DNA from: Altericroceibacterium spongiae
GTDB lineage: Bacteria > Pseudomonadota > Alphaproteobacteria > Sphingomonadales > Sphingomonadaceae
Assembly: GCF_003610805.1 (NCBI RefSeq)
Contig: NZ_RAPF01000002.1
Coordinates: 62,001 to 126,000, forward strand
DNA length: 64,000 bases
Direction of reading: 5' to 3'
Positions 33,688-42,760 of the stretch are shown here, one piece after another. Positions within the stretch are counted from its first letter, which is position 1, and each line of letters begins with the position of its first letter. The notes beneath the pieces were generated by a model, which had not been told where the DNA came from, did no database searches, and worked only from the letters and a program-made list of their open reading frames with translations. The position numbers were made by a program, and so were the translations under genes.

Positions 33688-34364
33688 TGGAGCGAGTATC
33701 CGATGGGAAGCGAAACGCTCAAGGATTGGGGCCAGTGAGCGGGTGGTGAAGGCAAAGGCTGGGCTCGCAGCACCGCTGCAATCGCTTCTTCATCGAGAGC
33801 TGCCGAACCTGAACTGATATCGACCCAGGCATCGAGCACATTGCCCGATCGATCCATGACGAACTGGATGTGGACAATCCCTTCCTCCCCCGCAGCGCGC
33901 GCGTCGGGTGGATAGCGTCGAAATCGCTCGATATGGCTGAGCAGACGGCTGCGGAAAGCTTGGATTTCCGCCCCGGACATTGCCGGGGCGCCGTCCTTGG
34001 GCGCCTCCATTCCGGTTCGACCATCGGCATCGGCATCACCGCCATCGCCGGGAGGTGGCGCGCCTAGCTGTTTCTCCTCTCCACTTTGACCATTGAGCGA
34101 CGCACGGCCGGGCTCTTCCAGCGACAGCCTGTCCTCACTTCTTGACCGGCTTTCGTTGCCGTCGCCTTTGTCCGGTACTCCGCCATCCGGCAGCGGTTGT
34201 AGCTCAACGACAACCAGGGTTCCTTGCTTTCCCGCCCGCGAACTCGCGTCCGGCGAACCTGTATTGAGGTTTACCAGCAACGCGAAGCCTAGCGCGGCAT
34301 GGATGGCCGTGGAAATCGTCAGGGCCGAGATGCGCGAGGCAAGGGAAGGCGAGTTGTACGTCAT
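33684..34364 (-). CDS. TonB energy transducer
   Basis: A 226-residue TonB: membrane helix about 12-32, a periplasmic linker rich in G, D, E, S and R rather than the usual proline, and a TonB C-terminal domain (about 140-226) with FRRYPPDARAAGEEGIVHIQ containing the YP motif. It should couple the proton-motive force to outer-membrane receptors. It is first in the minus-strand operon and overlaps the STN-TonB gene by 4 nt. No exbB/exbD adjoin it on this strand; a set lies in the facing operon. Confidence 0.88.
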   Translation of the reverse strand: MTYNSPSLASRISALTISTAIHAALGFALLVNLNTGSPDASSRAGKQGTLVVVELQPLPDGGVPDKGDGNESRSRSEDRLSLEEPGRASLNGQSGEEKQLGAPPPGDGGDADADGRTGMEAPKDGAPAMSGAEIQAFRSRLLSHIERFRRYPPDARAAGEEGIVHIQFVMDRSGNVLDAWVDISSGSAALDEEAIAAVLRAQPLPSPPAHWPQSLSVSLPIGYSLQ

Positions 34365-34523
34365 CTATGCGACGCTGCCTTTGCCAACCGCGCGTGAACT
34401 CTTCGCGTCATGTGACCAAGTCGGCTTACAAGCATGTCCGTTAAGGACGGGGGCAATAAAATTTTCTTCAAGCCACTGCGCTAAATCGAGCCCCGGCTCT
34501 CTTCTCCAATGAAGGGAGTGCAA

Positions 34524-35513
34524 ATGGACTGCGATCTGCCAGTCAGTAGCTATGGCCTGAAGCGCCGCCGCGCGGTCAGTTCGATGCCATGCGTCGAACC
34601 CGCAATGGGCGTCTCGCCGCAGCCTATATGCGCCCTCGCCGCCGAACTTCGGGATATGGCGCTGTTGGGCGGGTTTGTTCCGCAAGCGCACGGTATCAAC
34701 GATCTGACAATCGAGCATTTTTGCAGCCGGAAAAAGGCTTCGGTGGAGCACCGGATTCGGTCGGGACGCGGCATGCTTTTGTTTCCGCTTGTCGAGCCGC
34801 TTGTAATTGTCTCGCCGGGAAGCCGCTCGACCTGTCCGGTGGGCGCTGCCGTTCTGATAAGCCGGACAGGCACAGCCGGTATTCTGCACAAGGCGGACTC
34901 GCTGGGGCTTGCTATCGAACTGCCCATCGATCGCCTCAATGCGGAAATCAGCGCCGCTCTGGGCGAGGCCTATAAGCTTGGCTCGCTTACCATCATACTG
35001 GATGAGCTCGATGAAGTTCCGACCTTGGGCCTGGCACTTAAAGCGTTGCTGCGAGCCGCGCAAAATGCTCACAGCTCGCTCAAGAAGGAGACGCGAGTCT
35101 GTAGCGCCAGCCTTTTCTATCATGCACTCGCCCAGCTTGTAGTTGGGCGTGCGAAGGACAAAGCGGTGCTGCGGGTTCGTTCCGTAAGCGACGCAATGAG
35201 CATCATTCAGCGTGATCCGGCTCGCGCGCTTGAGACAGAACAGCTTGCCGCGCTGGTGGGCGTCACCGCGCAAACCCTGCGCAAGGGCTTTCGCGCATCG
35301 CTGGGTTTGTCGGTGAAGGAATATATCCAATCGGTGCGATTGGAGCGGGCGCACGCATCGCTCTCGAGTGGCCGCGATTCGCGCACGATTTCGGAAGTCG
35401 CGAATGCGGCGGGCTTCGCAGGAGCTCCGGCATTCACGCGCGCTTATGTCAAACATTTTGGTGAGACGCCGTCTCGCACCCGCGCAGATGCGGTACGCGA
35501 GGCAGAATGCTAG
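34524..35513 (+). CDS. AraC-family transcriptional regulator
   Basis: A 329-residue regulator whose last 105 residues carry the double HTH of AraC/XylS proteins (ETEQLAALVGVTAQTLRKGF; SVRLERAHASL; ISEVANAAGFAGAPAFTRAY). The N-terminal two thirds are a ligand or dimer domain without clear similarity. The start at 34524 has AAGGGAG at 5 nt; an ATG at 34509 is upstream of it. It lies between the divergent ECF/TonB operon and the tpsB operon and is a second candidate regulator of the locus. Confidence 0.88.
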   Translation: MDCDLPVSSYGLKRRRAVSSMPCVEPAMGVSPQPICALAAELRDMALLGGFVPQAHGINDLTIEHFCSRKKASVEHRIRSGRGMLLFPLVEPLVIVSPGSRSTCPVGAAVLISRTGTAGILHKADSLGLAIELPIDRLNAEISAALGEAYKLGSLTIILDELDEVPTLGLALKALLRAAQNAHSSLKKETRVCSASLFYHALAQLVVGRAKDKAVLRVRSVSDAMSIIQRDPARALETEQLAALVGVTAQTLRKGFRASLGLSVKEYIQSVRLERAHASLSSGRDSRTISEVANAAGFAGAPAFTRAYVKHFGETPSRTRADAVREAEC

Positions 35514-35925
35514 AACGAACACGGCGGTAAGCCGTTAAAAAAGCGAAACCCTCCCGCCTGGCAGCAAATAAAGTTGCCGGGCAAAATGCGTTTTCTAAAT
35601 ATAAAATCAATATTTATCTCATTCTCTAAGATAATACAAAATATCAGACAGAACGATCAATTATTAGCAATGGCCAAGGAGTCAAACTGATTCTTTTCCG
35701 TTGTAATGCAAATGACATAGTCCTTGCACCTATGCGGTAAAAACGCATTCCACCTCCTGTTTCTGCTTGTTGATCTCTTTGCCGTTCTCATAAGAGCGTC
35801 CCCGTGAGCGGGGGTGCTGCAGTGCAGCAAGCGAGTCACTCGAAGCATCTACTCCGCAATCGAGATCAGCGTCGCGCTGCCTGGGCTTCTTGGGTTCAGG
35901 CACCGTTCTTGACGGGGGAAGTGTT
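35514..35925 (+). promoter_or_regulatory. AT-rich promoter and structured leader of the two-partner secretion operon
   Basis: 412 non-coding bases. From about 35560 to 35690 the sequence is strikingly AT-rich (for example TTTTCTAAATATAAAATCAA and TAAGATAATACAAAATATCA) in an otherwise GC-rich window. Nearer the gene two hairpins follow: CCCCG-TGAG-CGGGG at 35800-35813 and TGCTGCA-G-TGCAGCA at 35815-35829. I infer the promoter and a regulated 5' leader. No individual sigma motif is proposed with confidence. Confidence 0.5.
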
Positions 35926-37527
35926 TTGAGTTTCGGACGGGAATCGCGGCGTGCAGGAGTGAGCCTGGCTGTGCTGGCCTTTGCGGTCGGCGGAAGTATG
36001 CCCGCCAATGCCCAGGCTACTGCAAACGTGGAACAGCAGGCGGCAGTCAGCTTTGATATTCGCGCCTTTCAGGTGCGTGGCAACGAAGTTCTTCCGCCCG
36101 AAGCCGTGGAAAGCGCGGTCTATCCCTTTATGGGGCCCGGGCGGACCGAAGAAGATGTCGAGGCAGCTCGCGCTGCGTTGCAGCAGGCCTTCGAAGACGC
36201 CGGCTATGTCGCGGTTGCCGTTTATATTCCAGAACAGTCGGTCGATGGCGGGATCCTGCAATTGCAGGTGGAGCAGCAAGAAGTCGGCCAACTTCTTGTC
36301 GAAGGTGCGAGCGATCCCGATGGGGTTAGTGCACTCGCGCCCTCTGTAGCGCCTGGTGAGACGCCCAATCTTCCCGAGTTTCAGCGTGACGTTGTGGCTC
36401 TTAACCAGAATCCCAACAGGCGCGTGACCCCTGAGCTGCGGGCCGGTGAGGCACCCGGGACACTCGATGTGGTGCTCAAGGTCGAGGAATCATCTCCCTT
36501 TCACGCCTCGGCGGAACTCAATAATTTCAACTCCTCGGCAACCACCGACCTGCGTGCCTCGGCTACGATCCGTTATGACGACATGTGGGGCCGGGGCGAC
36601 AGTCTTTCGCTCTCCGCACAAACGGCACCTCGTCGAACTGACGATGGCACGGTGTTCTCCGGCAACTATCTCATGCGCCTCGGCACGGGAACGCAATTGC
36701 TCGGCTATTATGTCCATTCGGACAGCGATATCGCAGTGGTTGGCGGTACCAATGTCATTGGTAAAGGCGATCTGGCCGGCCTGCGTCTCATCCGGTCGCT
36801 CGGCAGCAGCGAAGGTTTCTACCATGCGCTGACGCTCGGGATGGACTGGAAAAGCTTCAAGGAAGATGTCCTGCTTGGGTCGGACCAGGCTTCCGCGCCA
36901 ATCGAGTATTTCCCGGTCATGGCGTCCTGGCGGGGGGATTGGATCGGCGATTTCTCCACCAGCAATCTTGCTCTGACCGGTGTCTTCGGGATTCGCGGAC
37001 TGGGGGATAGCTGGGTCGAGTTCGATGCCAAGCGCTACAACGCACGGCCGAGCTTCATCACGATCAAGCTCAATGGCGAGACCACGCGCGATATCGGCAG
37101 CGATTTTCAGATCAATGCGAGGTTGACGGCACAATGGTCGCCCGATCCGCTGATCTCCAACGAGGGATTCAGCCTCGGTGGCATGTCAAGCGTGCGCGGC
37201 TACTACGAGTCGGAAGTGCTTGGCGACTATGGCTTTGCCTATCAGACCGAAATCCGCACGCCCGACCTTGCCAGCATTGTCGGAGCGCCGCTCGATGAAC
37301 TGCGCTTCCACGCATTTGTCGACAGCGGTTATGCCGGCATTCACGATCCGCTCGAAAGTCAGATCGCTACACGCGATCAGTGGCTGTCCAGCGTCGGTCT
37401 CGGCGGTCGCATCCGCATCTTCAACTATCTTTCCGGCGCGCTCGATGTGGGCGTGCCGCTGAAATCCACGTCGGAGTCTGACTCTGGCGATGTCTTCGCT
37501 CGCTTCCGTATCCAGGGGGAATTCTAG
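35926..37527 (+). CDS. TpsB/ShlB-type two-partner secretion transporter
   Basis: A 533-residue Omp85-superfamily transporter. After the signal peptide come a POTRA_2 domain (about 40-120: FDIRAFQVRGNEVLPPEAVE, GYVAVAVYIPEQSV), a second POTRA-like segment and the 16-stranded ShlB/FhaC barrel (about 190-533), including the SVRGYYE motif (GGMSSVRGYYESE). It secretes the giant adhesin encoded downstream. I take the TTG at 35926 as start, with GGGGGAA 5 nt upstream; a TTG at 35890 has no such site. It ends 0 nt from the ExbB-fusion start, which is a notable direct join. Confidence 0.92.
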   Translation: MSFGRESRRAGVSLAVLAFAVGGSMPANAQATANVEQQAAVSFDIRAFQVRGNEVLPPEAVESAVYPFMGPGRTEEDVEAARAALQQAFEDAGYVAVAVYIPEQSVDGGILQLQVEQQEVGQLLVEGASDPDGVSALAPSVAPGETPNLPEFQRDVVALNQNPNRRVTPELRAGEAPGTLDVVLKVEESSPFHASAELNNFNSSATTDLRASATIRYDDMWGRGDSLSLSAQTAPRRTDDGTVFSGNYLMRLGTGTQLLGYYVHSDSDIAVVGGTNVIGKGDLAGLRLIRSLGSSEGFYHALTLGMDWKSFKEDVLLGSDQASAPIEYFPVMASWRGDWIGDFSTSNLALTGVFGIRGLGDSWVEFDAKRYNARPSFITIKLNGETTRDIGSDFQINARLTAQWSPDPLISNEGFSLGGMSSVRGYYESEVLGDYGFAYQTEIRTPDLASIVGAPLDELRFHAFVDSGYAGIHDPLESQIATRDQWLSSVGLGGRIRIFNYLSGALDVGVPLKSTSESDSGDVFARFRIQGEF

Positions 37528-39288
37528 ATGTCTCTTTCTTCTCGCATGAAGAAGGGCGTGATCGGCGGTCTACTGGCCGCCGCTGCGCTCACCACTGCCG
37601 CGCCCGCCAATGCCTGGTGGGAAAGTGATTTTGCCTATCGGACACGTATCAACCTCAACACCGCGGCCGCTGGCGTCACCGGTGAGGTGATGCGCGCACC
37701 GGTGCTGGTGCGGCTGCACAGCGGCAATTTCAATTTCGCAGACGTCAAGGCGGATGGCTCGGATTTGCGGTTCGTCGCAGGCGATGACCGCACGCCCCTC
37801 ACCTTCCATATCGAGAAATGGTCGCCGCAAGAGCAGCAGGCCCTTGTCTGGGTGGATGTTCAGAATATCCAGCCAGACCAGGCTTCGGCCATTTATGCCT
37901 ATTACGGCAACGAAAGCGCCGAAGCGGCCCAGGACGTGGCAGGAACATTCAGTCCGGACTACGCCCTTGTCTATCATTTCGACAACGAGGGAGCCCCTCG
38001 GGACGCCACTGCCAACGGCAATAATGCCAGTGGCGGTGAGACTCGGAACGCGGGCGGCCTGATCGGACAAAGTCTGGTGCTCGACGGCATCACGCCGGTC
38101 AATCTGCCCGCGTCCGCCTTTGGGGCTGGCCCGCTTTCGGTGAGCTTCTGGGTCAAACCGCAAAGCGACGGCACGCTCTTTGCTTTGCCCGGCGCCATTG
38201 CTCTGGTCCGCGAAGGCGATCAGGTCTTCCTCGACCGCAATGGCGAGCGCAGCGCCGGTGTAGCCATCGCTGCCGACAGCTGGGCGCATCTCGCGCTCGC
38301 CAATGATGGCCAAGCCAGTACGCTCTATCTGGACGGTCAGCCCGCGGCGCAGCTCGCCGGCGCTCTCGACGCTGCCAGTGGTAACCCGCAATTGGGTGCA
38401 GGCTTTGCTGGCGAGATTGACGAATTCCGGGTCGCAGGCACTGCGCTGCCCGCAAGTGCCTTCCAGCTCGCCGCGGCCAGCGAAGGCCAGGCTTCGCGTC
38501 TGGTGGCAGCCGACACGGCCGAGCAGGTCGAAACGGGAGGCAGTCACAACAATTTCTCGATCCTGTTCAAGGCGCTCACGCTCGATGCCTGGGTCGTCAT
38601 CATTCTGCTCGCCTTTATGCTGGCCATCTCCATCTGGATCATGATCGCCAAGGGGTTGATGATCGGACGGGTTCGCCGGGGCAATACGGACTTTCTTGAA
38701 GCCTATACCCAGGCAGCGGGGCAGACCGATGATCACGCTGGCCTGCCAGTCGTGAATGGCGGCGGCGATGCGCCCATGGCGCGCATCTACAATATCGGTC
38801 GGCGCGAACTGGAAAGCCGTTTGAAGGAAGGCCGTGCCACCGGCAGCCGCTTTGCGATCCGCTCCAATTCCATCGCCGCGATCCGCTCGGCGCTTGATGC
38901 GGGCAGAACACGCATCTCACAAAAGCTCAACAACCGGATGATCCTGCTGACCATCGCCATTGCCGGCGGCCCTTTCATCGGCCTGCTTGGAACGGTGCTG
39001 GGCGTCATGATCACCTTCTCCGACGTGGCGGCAGCGGGCGAGGTCAATATCAACGCGATCGCCCCTGGTATTGCCGCCGCCTTGCTCGCGACTGTGGCAG
39101 GTCTCGCCGTCGCGATCCCGGCCCTGTTTGGATACAACTATCTGATCAGCCGCATCCAGGAGATCGATACCGACCACGATCTGTTCGTCGATGAGCTTGA
39201 AAAACGCATCGCCGAGACGTGGCAGGATACCGGTCCCACCGGCAGGCCCAGCGGGCAGGATACTCCCGCCCTGGCTGCGGCGAACTGA
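37528..39288 (+). CDS. DUF2341-LamG-ExbB/TolQ fusion proton channel
   Basis: A 586-residue protein: signal peptide (about 1-29), DUF2341 domain (about 30-135, starting WWESDFAYRTRINLN), a concanavalin-like/LamG jelly roll (about 148-315), then a membrane helix (about 351-378) and the MotA/TolQ/ExbB channel (LNNRMILLTIAIAGGPFIGL, GLLGTVLGVMITFSDV, GIAAALLATVAGLAVAIP). The proton-conducting inner-membrane channel therefore has a large secreted-side extension with carbohydrate-binding-like folds. ExbD and TonB-like genes follow. It starts immediately after the tpsB stop codon. Confidence 0.9.
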   Translation: MSLSSRMKKGVIGGLLAAAALTTAAPANAWWESDFAYRTRINLNTAAAGVTGEVMRAPVLVRLHSGNFNFADVKADGSDLRFVAGDDRTPLTFHIEKWSPQEQQALVWVDVQNIQPDQASAIYAYYGNESAEAAQDVAGTFSPDYALVYHFDNEGAPRDATANGNNASGGETRNAGGLIGQSLVLDGITPVNLPASAFGAGPLSVSFWVKPQSDGTLFALPGAIALVREGDQVFLDRNGERSAGVAIAADSWAHLALANDGQASTLYLDGQPAAQLAGALDAASGNPQLGAGFAGEIDEFRVAGTALPASAFQLAAASEGQASRLVAADTAEQVETGGSHNNFSILFKALTLDAWVVIILLAFMLAISIWIMIAKGLMIGRVRRGNTDFLEAYTQAAGQTDDHAGLPVVNGGGDAPMARIYNIGRRELESRLKEGRATGSRFAIRSNSIAAIRSALDAGRTRISQKLNNRMILLTIAIAGGPFIGLLGTVLGVMITFSDVAAAGEVNINAIAPGIAAALLATVAGLAVAIPALFGYNYLISRIQEIDTDHDLFVDELEKRIAETWQDTGPTGRPSGQDTPALAAAN

Positions 39289-39299
39289 GGGAGGCCCCG

Positions 39300-39719
39300 A
39301 TGGCGATGAAAGCCAATCAGGGCGCCCAGCCCTATAACGAGATCAACATCACCCCCTTCGTCGATGTGGTTCTGGTGCTGCTGATCATCTTCATTCTGAT
39401 GACCACGGCTGCGGTTCAGGGAATCCAGGTCGATCTGCCGAGCGCCTCTTCGGCCCAGACATTGGAAGCGCAAAAGAGCCGAGTGATCGCGGTCAGTAAT
39501 GACGGGACCATCTCGATCGACGCCATTCCGATGTCGCTCAGCGAACTGGAAGGCGAGTTGCGACGCTCCGTGTCCACTACGCCCGATCTCGCCGTCATTC
39601 TCCGCGGTGATCGGGCAGTCCAGTACGACCGGATCATGCAGGTGCTCGACATCTGTTCGAAGGTCGGTGTTCCATCGCTCGGCATGGCATCGACCCGCCC
39701 TCCTGGCGGCGGCGCGTGA
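39300..39719 (+). CDS. ExbD/TolR-family protein
   Basis: A 139-residue protein with one membrane helix (about 21-39, FVDVVLVLLIIFILMTTAAV) that carries the proton-binding aspartate in PFVDVVLVLL, and a periplasmic domain (about 45-139) with LAVILRGDRAVQYDRIMQVL. ExbD couples proton flow through ExbB to TonB. It begins 11 nt after the ExbB-fusion gene, with GGGAGG as ribosome-binding site. Confidence 0.93.
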   Translation: MAMKANQGAQPYNEINITPFVDVVLVLLIIFILMTTAAVQGIQVDLPSASSAQTLEAQKSRVIAVSNDGTISIDAIPMSLSELEGELRRSVSTTPDLAVILRGDRAVQYDRIMQVLDICSKVGVPSLGMASTRPPGGGA

Positions 39720-39740
39720 GGGGAGTGGGAGCCATGAGCC

Positions 39741-39971
39741 ATGCGACTTCGCCTACTACGCCATCTCGATCGGATAAGAGATCGACGGCCTGTCTTGCGC
39801 ATCTCGCGCTCAAGTTATCGGCGGCGACGCAGGCGCTCGCTTCTGGCGCTCGCCATTGTGCTGCTGGCCCTGTCGGCGGGCTTGTTGCTGGCCGACAGCC
39901 TGACGGCCAAAGCTCGCGGTTATCTCCGCCCCCCGGTGCAAAGCACAGGCGAAGTGCCGGCGTCGCCTTGA
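39741..39971 (+). CDS. small basic membrane protein between exbD and tonB
   Basis: A 76-residue frame: a highly basic head (about 1-34, many arginines), one membrane helix (about 35-52, LLALAIVLLALSAGLLLADS) and a short tail. Third-position G/C is high and the gap between exbD and the TonB-like gene is otherwise empty, so I believe it is real. The competing frame 39716-40018 shows no membrane pattern. No family is recognised. Possible role: assembly factor of the ExbBD complex (inference). Confidence 0.45.
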   Translation: MRLRLLRHLDRIRDRRPVLRISRSSYRRRRRRSLLALAIVLLALSAGLLLADSLTAKARGYLRPPVQSTGEVPASP

Positions 39972-40017
39972 ACGGCGCGGCCACCTGCCTGCCCGCGATC
40001 GCGGCAAGGAGGCACTG

Positions 40018-40728
40018 ATGGCAGCCATGGCATTGCCCGGTGCGAGCGAATGGGGCGCCACGCCTCCTCGCGCAGCACGTTCATCGACCCGTTTCGGTCA
40101 AGCGCTGGCTGTCATCGGCGTGGGACTGATCTTGGTTCTCGGCTATATGTTCTGGGGCGGAGAAACGGTCAGCGAGAGGCCCAACGAAGTAAAGACGACG
40201 CGGGTCATCCTGCCGCCTCCACCCCCGCCCCCGCCGGAGACGCAGCCACAGGAGAAGCCGCCCGAGCCGGTTGATGCGCCCCCAATCGAGGAGCCGGTCG
40301 ATACGCCCCCTCCGCCCGATCAGGCCCAATCATCCGATCCGGCACCGGGCGACAATGCCCTCACCGCGCGCGAAGGCGCAGGCCCCAGCAATTACGGGCT
40401 CGCCGGAGGCGATGGCACAGGCACGCGGATCGGTGGACGACCAGGCGGTAGCGGCAACGGATTTGCGGCATACGCCAATGTGGCGCTGGCTGGAATTCGT
40501 GCGGCGGCGCAGCGCGACGATGAACTCTCGCGCGGCCGATATTCTGTTCAGCTCGCTGTCACGGTCAACGCCGCTGGAAAGATCACCAATGTGCGCGTGC
40601 TCAGCGGCGGCAGTGATCGTCGAAACGCCCGGATACGTGAAGTTCTGACCGGTCTCCAATTGTCCCAGCGTCCGCCCGATGGCCTGCCCGTCATGCGGAT
40701 CGAACTCAACGCCCGCTCGGGAGCCTGA
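40018..40728 (+). CDS. second TonB-like energy transducer
   Basis: A 236-residue TonB-like protein: short cytoplasmic head, membrane helix (about 28-47), a proline/glutamate-rich rod (about 64-115, with PPPPPPPPETQP-type runs) and a TonB-C domain (about 150-236) without the YP motif. It directly follows exbD, so it is the natural partner of the DUF2341-ExbB/ExbD pair, and a different transducer from the one at 33684. It could energise the porin or the secretion of the adhesin. Confidence 0.88.
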   Translation: MAAMALPGASEWGATPPRAARSSTRFGQALAVIGVGLILVLGYMFWGGETVSERPNEVKTTRVILPPPPPPPPETQPQEKPPEPVDAPPIEEPVDTPPPPDQAQSSDPAPGDNALTAREGAGPSNYGLAGGDGTGTRIGGRPGGSGNGFAAYANVALAGIRAAAQRDDELSRGRYSVQLAVTVNAAGKITNVRVLSGGSDRRNARIREVLTGLQLSQRPPDGLPVMRIELNARSGA

Positions 40729-40780
40729 AGTCATGATCCATCAGCTCGCCGACGATCCAACTCCCAGGGGGAAAACACCT

Positions 40781-42535
40781 ATGTCTCACACTTGCCTTGC
40801 TTCCCGTCTCAAACCTGTTCTGCTGGCTTGCGCCGCAGGCGTGGGTCTCGCCGCTGCGCCCGCTCATGCGCAGCAGGTCGATCCCAACCGGCTGCTCGAG
40901 CTTATGGTCGAGAAGGGCCTGGTCAGCCGCGAGGAAGCCGACGCCATGATCGCCGACGCGACCGTGGAGCCGCAACCGCTTCCGCCGGTTCCTGCCGGCG
41001 GTGTGGCAGCGGACGGCACCCAGACGATCCCTTATGTGCCGCAGGTGGTGCGCGATCAGCTCAAGGAAGAGCTGCGCGAGGAATTGGGGCAACAGGCCCA
41101 AGCCGAAGGCTGGTCGCGTCCGGGGGAGACGCCCGAGTGGACGCGCCGGATCTCGCTCTATGGCGATGTGCGCGCCCGCTATGAAGGTATCTTCATGGAT
41201 GACGGCAATTTCGACATCTTCGAGAAATTCTCCGCCATTAATCGCGGCGATCCCCAGAACATCAATACCGGATCACCCGATTACATTCCGCCCCAGTTCA
41301 TCAACTCGCTCGAAGATCGTACGCGCTTCCAATTGCGTGCAAGATTGGGCGTTAGGGCGCAGATAACAGACTGGGTCTCCGCCGACATTCGCGTTGCGAC
41401 CGGTAATGACCGCACGCCGGTCTCGACCAATCAGACCATGGGCGCTTTTGGTGGCGGCGGGTACGAGATCTGGCTCGATCGTGCCGCTATCCACCTGACG
41501 CCGGTTGAGAACACCCGGATCGACCTCGGACGCTTTTCCAATCCGTTCTGGACGTCCGAACTCCTGTTCGACCAGGATCTGAATTTCGACGGCGTCGCGG
41601 TGTCCGGTCAAGGCAATATTGCCGACAACTTCTCGCTGTTCGGCACTGCGGGCGCCTTCCCCGTCTTCAACACCGATCTTAACTTTGGCTCGCGCAATGC
41701 GCCCGAAGGCACGGGTGGTCCTTACGAATCCCACGACAAATATCTCTTCGCGGCCCAGGCCGGGTTCGAGGTCAGGCCGTCGCAGGAAATCAGCCTGCGC
41801 CTCGCGGGCGGCTACTTCCACTACGACAATGTCGAAGGCGAAGTGTCGAACCCCTGTTACTGGTACGAGCTCACCTGCTCAAGCGACGCTTCGCGGCCCG
41901 CGTTCCAGCAATTCGGCAACACAATGTTCCCGATCCGCGACGTAATCTATGATGGCGCGCCGGATCCGACGCTCCTTCCCGAAAACCAGTATTTCGGCCT
42001 CGCTTCGAAGTTCGAAATCCTCAACATCCACGGGGCGCTCGAGTATCGGCCGTCCGACCGATTTGGCGTGCGGCTCGAAGGCGATTTCGTCAAGAACCTC
42101 GGCTGGGACCGCGATGTCCTCACGGCCCGTGCGGTCAACAATCTCGGGCCGCAAATCACCATCCCGGATCCGGACGATACCAATGGGACAATCACTGTCG
42201 ATGGCCCATATGAAGGCGGCGACACCGGCTGGCATGTGCGTCTTGCGATTGGTTCCGCACTCGACGCGGGTCAAGGCAATGTCACTGGCGCGCGTGCGGG
42301 CGATTGGAACGCCTGGGTAAGCTATCGCCATCTGGAATCGGATGCCGTGCTCGATGCCTTCGCCGATAGCGATTTTCATATCGGCGGGACCAACGCGAAG
42401 GGCTGGCAATTGGGCGGCAATTACGCGATTGCCCCGAATGTGCTGTTCGGCGGACGGTGGATGTCGGCCGAAGAGATTGCCGATGCGCCGTTCTCGGTCG
42501 ACCGGGCCTTCATCGACTTGATGACGCGGTTCTGA
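40781..42535 (+). CDS. putative porin, outer-membrane beta-barrel
   Basis: A 584-residue protein: signal peptide (about 1-28), a helical N-terminal segment (RLLELMVEKGLVSREEADAM) like the coiled-coil/anchor region of OprP-type porins, then a barrel of about 16-18 strands ending in a terminal F (IDLMTRF). Start 40781 is favoured by AGGGGGA at 8-9 nt; an ATG at 40733 adds 16 residues. It lies in the adhesin operon after the TonB-like gene, so it may be an outlet for a ligand or a partner of the secreted adhesin. Confidence 0.85.
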   Translation: MSHTCLASRLKPVLLACAAGVGLAAAPAHAQQVDPNRLLELMVEKGLVSREEADAMIADATVEPQPLPPVPAGGVAADGTQTIPYVPQVVRDQLKEELREELGQQAQAEGWSRPGETPEWTRRISLYGDVRARYEGIFMDDGNFDIFEKFSAINRGDPQNINTGSPDYIPPQFINSLEDRTRFQLRARLGVRAQITDWVSADIRVATGNDRTPVSTNQTMGAFGGGGYEIWLDRAAIHLTPVENTRIDLGRFSNPFWTSELLFDQDLNFDGVAVSGQGNIADNFSLFGTAGAFPVFNTDLNFGSRNAPEGTGGPYESHDKYLFAAQAGFEVRPSQEISLRLAGGYFHYDNVEGEVSNPCYWYELTCSSDASRPAFQQFGNTMFPIRDVIYDGAPDPTLLPENQYFGLASKFEILNIHGALEYRPSDRFGVRLEGDFVKNLGWDRDVLTARAVNNLGPQITIPDPDDTNGTITVDGPYEGGDTGWHVRLAIGSALDAGQGNVTGARAGDWNAWVSYRHLESDAVLDAFADSDFHIGGTNAKGWQLGGNYAIAPNVLFGGRWMSAEEIADAPFSVDRAFIDLMTRF

Positions 42536-42760
42536 GCGCCCTGACCTGTCATGTCGACCGCTTGCCTTCTGTTCTGCTCGACCTGGCTGCGCGAATATCG
42601 CGCAGCGCCCAGGTGCAAACGTCCGGCTCTGCCTGCTGTCCGTGCATGGCGGAGCCGGGTGCAAGCGGGGTGCATGGCAGATTTCTTGTTCGCAGTGATC
42701 CGGCGTGGCCAGGCCGGATCCGGTCGGTCCGGTTACCCTCATGCCGCACCGGCCCAATCT

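Noticed and set aside
35890-35926. Earlier TTG start for the TpsB gene
   Set aside because: No ribosome-binding site precedes it; the TTG at 35926 has GGGGGAA at the right distance and leads straight into the signal peptide.
39716-40018. Alternative frame between exbD and the TonB-like gene
   Set aside because: It has no hydrophobic segment or domain; the overlapping frame 39741-39971 has a basic head, a membrane helix and better codon character.
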